The notes under the pieces were generated by a model, which searched no databases, had not been told where the DNA came from, and saw only the letters and a program-made list of their open reading frames with translations. From NCBI GenBank assembly GCA_043101605.1, contig JBICIG010000028.1:1-20507 (forward strand): a stretch of 20,507 nt of DNA, in the 5' to 3' direction. Source of the DNA: JBICIG01 sp043101605 (lineage in GTDB: Bacteria; Planctomycetota; Phycisphaerae; Phycisphaerales; UBA1924). Made by a program: the position numbers and the translations under genes. Positions 6,359 through 12,909 of this stretch are shown here, piece by piece (position 1 is the first letter of the stretch; every line of letters begins with the position of its first letter).

Positions 6359-7944
6359 CACGCGCGTGCCGGGCCTCGCTCGGCGGGGTGCTCGGTGCGG
6401 ACCGGGTAGGTCAGCGGGTCGGGCAGGCGGCGTTCGGAGCCGCTCGCCGGTGAACGGCGCGTGATCTTCCACGCCGCGCCGAGCCCGCGTCGGAAAGTGC
6501 CCGCAACGCCGCGGAGCATGGACCGGCGATCGACCGGGCGCACGACGAAGGCATCGGGCGTGACCTCGATCTGCACGCGGCCGCGGCACCACGCATTGGG
6601 GCGACCCCGCACGGGGATGACGCAGACGCGACGCTTCGGGCCGGCGAAGGTGCGCCAGAGCCCCCGAGCGAGCCCGGTGAAGAAGCCTTCCTTTTCCAGG
6701 ATGTACGGCCCGCGCGCGACCGGATCGGTGTCGAGCCCGCAGGCGGCGAGGGCGGCTTCGAGGGCGTCGGCGGGTCCGTCTTCCAGGCGGACTTTCGGAT
6801 GGATCCAGACCTTGGCGCGCGCGGTGCGCGGGTCGGCCGATTCGAGCGTCCGGCGGAGTTCACGCTCGAGTTCGGTCATCGGGTGGAAGCGTTCGAAGGT
6901 CAGCTCGTCCATCGCGCCGCGCCCGAACAGTCGGCCGGCGGCGGCGTCCTCGAGCCCGCGGATGTGGAGTTCGGCGAGATCCGGGCGGCCGATCATGACC
7001 TGCGCGAGCGCGCGGGGGAGTTCGCGGAGGGATCGGAACAGGCGGACGCGCCAGCCGAAGCCCATCGCGTCGATCGGCCCGAAGGCGTTGCGCGCGATGA
7101 AATAGCGGGGCAGGGTCTGCCCGAACTTGTACCGCGGGTGGCGGACGACCGAACGGGTCGTCGCGCCGACCGTGGCGCCGGCATGACGCGCCACGCGGAT
7201 GCACCACTCGACATCATCGGCGTTGAGGAAGACATCGGGGAAGAGCCCGGCGTCGGCGACCGCGGGCGTGCGCACGAGGGCGCTGCACGCGGCGGCGTAG
7301 GTGCTGGTGACGATCTCGGCGGTGGGGGGGCGGTCCTCGCCGAAGGCGGGGTAGAACTGCCCGAGGATGCGGTCGACCGAGCCGCCGATCTCGAAGATGC
7401 GGCCCGTGTCGGGCTCGGCGATGGACGAGCCGATGATCGCGTGCTGCGGCGCGCGGTCCATGGCGTCGACCAGCTCGGCCAGGGCCCGGGGATGGGGGCG
7501 GGCGTCGGAATCCAGGAGCCAGATGAACTCGGGGGGGCGGGCCGACTCACGGGCGCGGCGGAGGACGGTCGCCATGCCGGCGTTGTACCCGCCGCTGCCG
7601 CCGGTGTTTGTCGTGAGGCGCAGGAAGGTGACATCGAGCCCGGGGGGGACGGGCATGGCGTCGAGGGGCTCGGCCGAGGCGTTGTCAATGACGAGGATCG
7701 ACAGGTCGATCGGGGTGCCCGAGGCGTCGGCGAGGTGGAGCCGCGTGAGGTCGGAGAGGACCAGGCGGAGGTCGGGCCCGCCGTTGAAACAGGGCGAGAC
7801 CATCGTGACGCGCCGGGCGGGGGCGACGGGGTCGCGCGGGCGATCGGGGCCCGGGCGGACCTCGACGGGTCGGGCGGGGACGATCCGCGGGGGATCGGCC
7901 CGGAGGTTGGAGGAGTCGGCGGGTTGCGTCGCAGAGTCCGGCAA
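6358..7944 (-). CDS. Family 2 glycosyltransferase, GlfT2-like, with C-terminal extension
   Basis: This protein has 528 residues if started at TTG 7944-7942. The later ATG (in VTMVSPCFNGG) would cut through the first beta strand, and there is no ATG or GTG in between. The TTG also sits 6 nt after a TACCAT hexamer. The first 43 residues are Pro/Arg-rich and look disordered. The GT-A domain shows LVIDNASAE (84-92), TNTGGSGGYNAG (112-123), the metal site WLLDSDARPHP (142-152) and FLNADDVEWCIRVARHAG (239-256). The last one resembles the W-D-D/E region of galactofuranosyltransferases such as GlfT2. About 140 C-terminal residues beyond the catalytic core are unrecognised. The galactofuranose link is only a resemblance. 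Confidence 0.85.
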   Translation of the reverse strand: MPDSATQPADSSNLRADPPRIVPARPVEVRPGPDRPRDPVAPARRVTMVSPCFNGGPDLRLVLSDLTRLHLADASGTPIDLSILVIDNASAEPLDAMPVPPGLDVTFLRLTTNTGGSGGYNAGMATVLRRARESARPPEFIWLLDSDARPHPRALAELVDAMDRAPQHAIIGSSIAEPDTGRIFEIGGSVDRILGQFYPAFGEDRPPTAEIVTSTYAAACSALVRTPAVADAGLFPDVFLNADDVEWCIRVARHAGATVGATTRSVVRHPRYKFGQTLPRYFIARNAFGPIDAMGFGWRVRLFRSLRELPRALAQVMIGRPDLAELHIRGLEDAAAGRLFGRGAMDELTFERFHPMTELERELRRTLESADPRTARAKVWIHPKVRLEDGPADALEAALAACGLDTDPVARGPYILEKEGFFTGLARGLWRTFAGPKRRVCVIPVRGRPNAWCRGRVQIEVTPDAFVVRPVDRRSMLRGVAGTFRRGLGAAWKITRRSPASGSERRLPDPLTYPVRTEHPAERGPARA

Positions 7945-7950
7945 GCCCGG

Positions 7951-7956
7951 ATGGTA
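7951..7956 (-). promoter_or_regulatory. Putative -10 element (TACCAT) for a leaderless TTG start at 7944
   Basis: On the minus strand TACCAT is followed by CCGGGC and then TTG, the proposed start of the GlfT2-like gene. Hexamer, spacing and flank (GTACCATCCGG) closely match the site before ATG 1424. No Shine-Dalgarno sequence is present. Confidence 0.4.
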
Positions 7957-8002
7957 CCCCTCCGGCGGGGGGGCTGCCCGGGGTTGCCGGGAGCGGACGG
8001 GG

Positions 8003-8031
8003 TTGCCCAAAATCGGCGATGGGGCTAGGCT
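8003..8031 (+). promoter_or_regulatory. Putative sigma70-like promoter of the cyclophilin-repeat gene
   Basis: TTGCCC (8003-8008) and TAGGCT (8026-8031) are separated by exactly 17 bp. Transcription would start near 8038 and leave a leader of about 160 nt. The match to consensus is moderate (4/6 and 3/6), so this is a suggestion only. Confidence 0.35.
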
Positions 8032-8037
8032 GTAGGC

Positions 8038-8197
8038 GTTCCGGGTGCGTCCCGGAGCCCCCGCACCCCCCCGCGGGACGGTCGGGATGGGCTGATGCTC
8101 GCGATCGTTCCGCCCCGGGTTGGCTGACAGAGCCGCGTCCCGGGCCGCCCTGAACCCCGGGGCAGATTTCAGGCAAGGACCCGCCAAGGAGCCGTTG
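8038..8197 (+). promoter_or_regulatory. Long structured 5' leader of the gene at 8198
   Basis: If the promoter above is right, this untranslated leader is unusually long for the window. It holds GTCCCG...CGGGAC inverted repeats near its start. A CCTGAA/TTCAGG hairpin (8149-8154 with 8168-8173) ends 12 nt before the Shine-Dalgarno sequence AAGGAG (8186-8191). I recognise no known riboswitch class. Confidence 0.3.
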
Positions 8198-10492
8198 ATG
8201 CGACACGCTGATCGTGATTCCCGCCGAGTTGGGGCTGACACCGGTCCCGTGTGCGAGTCGCTGGAGCCTCGGATCGTGCTGTCGGCGGTGGAGAACCTGC
8301 CGACGATCGCGGATCTCGAGGACGCGTCGAACCCGGTGGTGCTGTGGGAGACGAGCCTCGGTGATGTGTTCATCGAGTTGTTCGCGAACGACGCGCCGAA
8401 CACGGTGCGGAACTTCCTCGATTATGTCGAGGGCGGGCAGTACAGCGAGACGATGTTCCAGCGGCTGCAGCCGGGCTTCGTGCTGCAGGGCGGGCTGGCG
8501 TCGTACAACGAGCAAGAGGGTCTGCGGGCGGTCTTTGACGAGGACCTCGGGCGGATCAACAGCGAGTTCGGGCGATCGAATGTCGAGCGGACGCTGTCGA
8601 TGGCGCTGCGCGGCGGGAATGTCAATTCGGCGACGAGCCAGTTCTTTGTCAACCTGAGCGACAACTCGGGCTCGCTCGATTCGAGCCGGTTCACGGTGTT
8701 CGGGCGGATCCTGACCGATGCGTCGTGGAATGTCATCAAGTCGATCGAGGCGCTGAACACCGAGGACCTGGCCGACGACCCGGCGTTCCAGGAGGATGTG
8801 ACCGACAAGCTCGGGCGGCCGCTGTTCCGCGATGCCCAGGGTGAGTTCACGCTGACCGACACGGGCAACCCGGCGAACCTGCAGGGGTCGTTCGATCTGT
8901 CGAGCGGCGGGTTGGGCGCGACGCCGGTGCTCGGGAGCTACGACTCGGCCGACGGGTTCCAGGAGGAAGACCAGGTCGAGATCCTCAACGCGCAGGTGGT
9001 CAAGGCGCAGGGCGGGGAGGGCTTCTACGACCAGTTCGTGGTGCTGCCCGAGGGTTTCCGCTCGCCGAATTCGACGACGCGGATCGACCTGGTGAACCCG
9101 AACAGCGTGGATGTCGATGTGCAGGTGATCGTGCGGTACGAGAACCTGCTGCGTGAGGAGGTCGTTGCGTCGGGGTTCGTCGAGGCGAACGAGACGCTGA
9201 CGATCACGCTGCACGACGCGTCGAACTCGAGCGCGTCGCTGGTGCGGGCGAACACGCCGTACTCCATCGAGGTGTACACGGCGGTGCCCGATGCGGTGCC
9301 TTCGCTCGACGGGCTGACGATGAGCCCGGTGGCGGTGTCTCTGAATCACTTCGACTTCGGCGGGGCGCTGGGCGAGGGCTTCTTCAACGCGAGCGACTCG
9401 GATGTGCGCGGGTCCGCGACGACCTGGGACTTTGCCGATGTGCCCACGGGCGACGGCGTGTCGACCTTCATCACCTGGACGAGCCTGTCGGACACCGACG
9501 GGACGGTGACGGTGTCGTTCCTGATCGACAACGCGCCGCCGATCAGCGTGGACTTCGATCTCGACGCGTACCGGCGCGGCGGGGTCGAGGTGCACAACCT
9601 CAAGGAACTCGTCGACCTGAACCTGCCCGACGGCACGATCCTCGGCGCCCGCGTGGAGTCGACCGAGCCGATCGTGGCGGCGATCTCGACCTTCGGCGGC
9701 GGGAACGCCAGCGGCGCGATGGGCGTGCCGTTCGGCGGCTCGGCCCAGGGCATCATCCCCGGGCTGGTGATCCCCGACGAGGGCTCGGCGACGGTGATGA
9801 TCTCCAACCCGGGCGGGAGCGCCGCGGTGGTGAGCCTCGACGCGATCCTCAGCGACGGGTCGGTGATCGTGCGCACGCCGAGCCAGTTCGTGATCCCCGC
9901 GCAGACGCAGCGTGAGGTCGACCTGGCGACGGTGTTCCCGACCATCCCGGCCGACACCTACTTCACGCTGCGGTACCGCTCGGGCGCCACGCCCGTGGCC
10001 GGTCATGTGAACCTGAATCTGACCGACTCGGCGATCGGCGACACGATCATGCACGCGTTCCAGACGCATGTCTCGGACACGATCGCGTTCGCCGACGGGT
10101 TCCTGGCGTTCGGCGGGAACGGGCGGAACACGCAGGAGACCATCTCCCTGTTCAATCCCAACGACTTCGACATCCGCTACCAGATCGATTTCCTCTACGG
10201 CGACGGGACCGTGGTGACGGTGGGGCAGACGACCCTCGAAGCGGGGCAGCGGAGCGACGAGATCAGTTCGCTGATTACCGATGTCGCCAACCGGGCGAAC
10301 CAGGGGAACACGACCTTCTCGATCGTGGTCCGCGGTTTCGAGACCGACGGCACGACTCGGGCGGCGATCGCTTCGGTGGCCAACCGTCCCGACGCCCGCG
10401 GGCTCGGGGCGTTCGATGCCGAGGTGGTCGGCGGCGGGCCGGTCCTGCTGGGCAACTTCATCAGGCTGGTCGACCTGGACATCCTCGAGTGA
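8198..10492 (+). CDS. Exported cyclophilin-type peptidyl-prolyl isomerase with beta-repeat C-terminus
   Basis: This 764-residue protein starts at ATG 8198, preceded by AAGGAG with 6 nt spacing. Residues 19-30 (CESLEPRIVLSA) are the planctomycete-type LEPRxxLSA leader motif, which points to export. A cyclophilin domain spans about 46-235. It includes VVLWETSLGDVFIELF, MFQRLQPGFVLQGG (86-99, with the catalytic-type Arg and Gln) and SATSQFFVNLSDN (144-156), so isomerase activity is plausible. The remaining 500 or more residues are Asp/Ser/Thr/Gly-rich and beta-predicted. Related modules recur, each with a core like DLVNPN, MISNPG or SLFNPN, starting near 272, 518 and 627 with a divergent one between. 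This looks like a surface or periplasmic folding factor or an adhesion-type scaffold. A strong terminator follows. Confidence 0.9.
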   Translation: MRHADRDSRRVGADTGPVCESLEPRIVLSAVENLPTIADLEDASNPVVLWETSLGDVFIELFANDAPNTVRNFLDYVEGGQYSETMFQRLQPGFVLQGGLASYNEQEGLRAVFDEDLGRINSEFGRSNVERTLSMALRGGNVNSATSQFFVNLSDNSGSLDSSRFTVFGRILTDASWNVIKSIEALNTEDLADDPAFQEDVTDKLGRPLFRDAQGEFTLTDTGNPANLQGSFDLSSGGLGATPVLGSYDSADGFQEEDQVEILNAQVVKAQGGEGFYDQFVVLPEGFRSPNSTTRIDLVNPNSVDVDVQVIVRYENLLREEVVASGFVEANETLTITLHDASNSSASLVRANTPYSIEVYTAVPDAVPSLDGLTMSPVAVSLNHFDFGGALGEGFFNASDSDVRGSATTWDFADVPTGDGVSTFITWTSLSDTDGTVTVSFLIDNAPPISVDFDLDAYRRGGVEVHNLKELVDLNLPDGTILGARVESTEPIVAAISTFGGGNASGAMGVPFGGSAQGIIPGLVIPDEGSATVMISNPGGSAAVVSLDAILSDGSVIVRTPSQFVIPAQTQREVDLATVFPTIPADTYFTLRYRSGATPVAGHVNLNLTDSAIGDTIMHAFQTHVSDTIAFADGFLAFGGNGRNTQETISLFNPNDFDIRYQIDFLYGDGTVVTVGQTTLEAGQRSDEISSLITDVANRANQGNTTFSIVVRGFETDGTTRAAIASVANRPDARGLGAFDAEVVGGGPVLLGNFIRLVDLDILE

Positions 10493-10530
10493 TCCCGCGG
10501 GCCCGGGTGCGGGCCGACGGATGCTGAATC

Positions 10531-10565
10531 AACGGCCCCCGGGGAATCGGGGGCCGTTTTCTTTT
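10531..10565 (+). terminator. Rho-independent terminator of the cyclophilin-repeat gene
   Basis: AACGGCCCCC (10531-10540) pairs perfectly with GGGGGCCGTT (10549-10558) around an 8-nt loop, and the T-rich tail TTCTTTT follows. It begins 39 nt after the stop codon at 10490-10492. Confidence 0.93.
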
Positions 10566-10614
10566 GGTCGCGGGCGCAAAGCCGCGGCGATCCTGCAACA
10601 ATCCCGGTCCGCTC

Positions 10615-12438
10615 ATGAACGCGTACTGGAGCTTTGCAAGAAGGATGCTGCGGTATCGGGCGATGCTCGTCCCGGCGGTGCTGTGCGCGCTGTTCGGGGC
10701 GGCGGGGCTCGGGGCGGGGCTGGTGGCGGTGCTCCCGATCGTCGAGAACATCCTCGGCGGGGAGAAGGGGCTGCCCGACATCGCCCGCGACCTGAACGGG
10801 CGGCTGCCCGACTTCCTGGACATCCCCCCCGGCGTGATCGACGCCCTGCCGACGGGCGCGTTCTCGGCGATCGTGTGGATCGTCGCGGGGCTGTCGGTGA
10901 TCGCGATCCTGGGCGGGATCGCGAACTTCCTGCACGCGTGGCTGTCGCTGTCGATCGTGTACCGGACGATCACGGGCATCCGGCGGGAGGCGTTCCACCG
11001 CGTGGTGCGGCTGCCGCTGAAAGTGGTGGTGCGGGACGGGACGAGCGACGCGATCAGCCGGATCGTCAACGACACCAACACGCTCGCGGGGGGGCTGAAC
11101 TCGCTGCTGTCCAAGGCGATCGCGCAGATCGTCAAGGGGATGGCGGCGTTCGCGGCGGCGCTGTTCCTGAACTGGAAGATCTCGCTGGCGGCGATGGTGG
11201 TGGCGCCGCTGCTGGTGACGATCATCCGGCGGATCGCCAAGGTGATCCGGCGAGCGTCGCGCCGGGCGCTCGAGAAGCAGGCCGACCTCTACGCCGCGGC
11301 GGCCGAGTCGCTCGAGGGGCTGCGCGTCGTCAAGGTGCACACGACCGAGCGGTACGAGTCCGGGCGGTTCCACCGGATCAACAAGGAAGTCATGCGGCAG
11401 ATGCTGCGGGCGCGGACGGCGCGGGCGCTGTCGAGCCCGATCAACGAGGTGCTGGCGCTGCTGGTGGTGGGGGTGCTGATGATCGTGGTCGCCCGGCCGA
11501 TCATCGACCAGAGGCTCGACCCGGCCGAGTTCCTGATGACGCTCGGTTCGCTTGCGCTGGCGGCGGCGTGTCTCAAGCCCCTGACGGGGATCATCAACGA
11601 GATCCAGACCTCGGCGGCGGCGGCGGACCGCGTCGCCGAGCTGCTCGAAGCCGAGCCCGAGCCGGGGCACGGTTCGCGCCTGCCCAAGCTGGCCCGGCAC
11701 CACGAATCGGTCGAGTTCCGCGGGGTGTTCTTCACCTATCCCAACGCGAACTCGCCGGCGATCGACGGGGTGGACCTGCGGATCGGGCACGGGGAGACCG
11801 TCGCGATCGTGGGCCCCAACGGGTCGGGCAAGACGACGCTGCTGGCGCTGGTGCCGCGCCTGTTCGACCCCGACGAGGGGCGGGTGCTGATCGACGGGGA
11901 GGATGTGCGGGCTTTCGGGGTGCGGAGCCTGCGCCGGCAGATCGGCGTGGTGACCCAGGAGACGGTGATCTTCCACGCGTCGATCCGGAGCAACATCGCC
12001 TACGGGGCCGAGCGAGTGACCGACGAGCGCATCGAGGACGCGGCCAAGCGGGCGCGGGCCCACGAGTTCATCATGAACCTGCCGCAGGGATACGACACGG
12101 TGGTGGGCGAGCGTGGCGCGACGCTCTCGGGCGGACAGCGGCAGCGGCTGGCGATCGCTCGGGCGATCCTGCGCGACCCGGCGATCCTGATCCTCGACGA
12201 GGCGACGAGCATGATCGACGCGGAATCCGAAGCGAAGATCGCCGAGGCGATCACCGAGTTCACGCGGGGGCGGACCTGTCTGATCGTCGCCCACCGGCTG
12301 AGCACGGTGCTCGGGGCCGACCGCATCGTCGTGATGGACCGCGGCCGCGTGGTCGGCGAGGGCTCGCACGACGAACTGCTCGAATCCTGCGAGACCTACC
12401 GGCAGATCGCGACGCGCCAGCTCGTGCCGGCGACCTGA
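10615..12438 (+). CDS. Type I ABC exporter half-transporter (MsbA-like, TMD-NBD fusion)
   Basis: This 607-residue protein begins MNAYWSFARRMLRYRAML. Residues about 1-330 form the six-helix exporter membrane domain with long hydrophobic stretches near 16-43, 83-112 and 173-210. The ATPase domain carries Walker A GPNGSGKTT (400-408), a Q-loop (VVTQETVIF), signature LSGGQRQR (504-511), Walker B ILILDEAT (523-530) and the H-loop histidine in IVAHRLST (560). All catalytic elements are intact. The D-loop reads SMID rather than the common SALD. As a homodimer it would sit in the inner membrane and export lipid, peptide or drug-like substrates; the substrate is not readable. An in-frame start at 10564 would overlap the upstream terminator, so ATG 10615 is preferred. 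Confidence 0.92.
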   Translation: MNAYWSFARRMLRYRAMLVPAVLCALFGAAGLGAGLVAVLPIVENILGGEKGLPDIARDLNGRLPDFLDIPPGVIDALPTGAFSAIVWIVAGLSVIAILGGIANFLHAWLSLSIVYRTITGIRREAFHRVVRLPLKVVVRDGTSDAISRIVNDTNTLAGGLNSLLSKAIAQIVKGMAAFAAALFLNWKISLAAMVVAPLLVTIIRRIAKVIRRASRRALEKQADLYAAAAESLEGLRVVKVHTTERYESGRFHRINKEVMRQMLRARTARALSSPINEVLALLVVGVLMIVVARPIIDQRLDPAEFLMTLGSLALAAACLKPLTGIINEIQTSAAAADRVAELLEAEPEPGHGSRLPKLARHHESVEFRGVFFTYPNANSPAIDGVDLRIGHGETVAIVGPNGSGKTTLLALVPRLFDPDEGRVLIDGEDVRAFGVRSLRRQIGVVTQETVIFHASIRSNIAYGAERVTDERIEDAAKRARAHEFIMNLPQGYDTVVGERGATLSGGQRQRLAIARAILRDPAILILDEATSMIDAESEAKIAEAITEFTRGRTCLIVAHRLSTVLGADRIVVMDRGRVVGEGSHDELLESCETYRQIATRQLVPAT

Positions 12439-12483
12439 ACACCCGGATGCCTTTCGCGCGGACCCCTCTGACCCGGACGGACC

Positions 12484-12822
12484 ATGCACGACAACGACGC
12501 ACAGGGCAACGACTTCTTCAAGTGCGACTACTGCCTGAGCGGGTGGTCGGAGGATCGCCCGATGGTCGAGGGGCACCGGGGCAGCCTGATCTGTATCCGG
12601 TGCCTGGCGATGGCGACGAGGGAAGTGCTCGAGGGCGAGGGGGGCGTGGGGGCGTCTTCGGGCGTGGCGTGCCGGCTGTGCCTGCAGACCAACGATGTGC
12701 GGCACTGGCAGAGCCCCATGGAGCCCGAGGCGTACGCGTGCATCGAGTGCATCGCGCGGTGCGGGCAGATGCTCGCCAAGGACCCCGACATCGAGTGGCC
12801 GCCGGCGAAGGCGTCGTCGTAG
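12484..12822 (+). CDS. Small protein with two tandem ClpX-like C4 zinc fingers
   Basis: This 112-residue protein starts at ATG 12484 and ends at TAG 12820-12822. Eight cysteines form two identical C-x2-C-x19-C-x2-C units: C14, C17, C37, C40 and C63, C66, C86, C89. The second unit (CRLC...CIECIARCGQML) closely resembles the N-terminal zinc-binding domain of ClpX (CxxC...CxECI.LC). There is no AAA+ domain. It could be a partner-binding or dimerising zinc protein, but no function is established. It follows the ABC exporter after 45 bp on the same strand, so co-transcription is possible. It is the only gene in the window that appears to end normally with TAG. Confidence 0.8.
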   Translation: MHDNDAQGNDFFKCDYCLSGWSEDRPMVEGHRGSLICIRCLAMATREVLEGEGGVGASSGVACRLCLQTNDVRHWQSPMEPEAYACIECIARCGQMLAKDPDIEWPPAKASS

Positions 12823-12909
12823 CGCGAGCGTCCAACGCGATACCGATCTCCATGGGAGGCCGGTGGCGAGTCATGCTTTGTGCCGGTCGGCGAGCGAGCG
12901 GCGGGCTGA

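Noticed and set aside
7685..10069. 794-codon minus-strand frame opposite the cyclophilin-repeat gene
   Set aside because: Its product is Arg/His/Val-rich low-complexity sequence without domains, while the plus strand holds a convincing gene with a ribosome site and terminator.
10195..12705. 836-codon minus-strand frame opposite the ABC exporter
   Set aside because: It reads through the strong terminator and the exporter gene and has no recognisable motif, so it is a compositional shadow.
12820..12822. Possible reassignment of TAG as a sense codon, linking the efflux gene and the zinc-finger gene
   Set aside because: Reading through TAG 12820 adds 28 unremarkable residues. One interrupted gene cannot support a changed genetic code.
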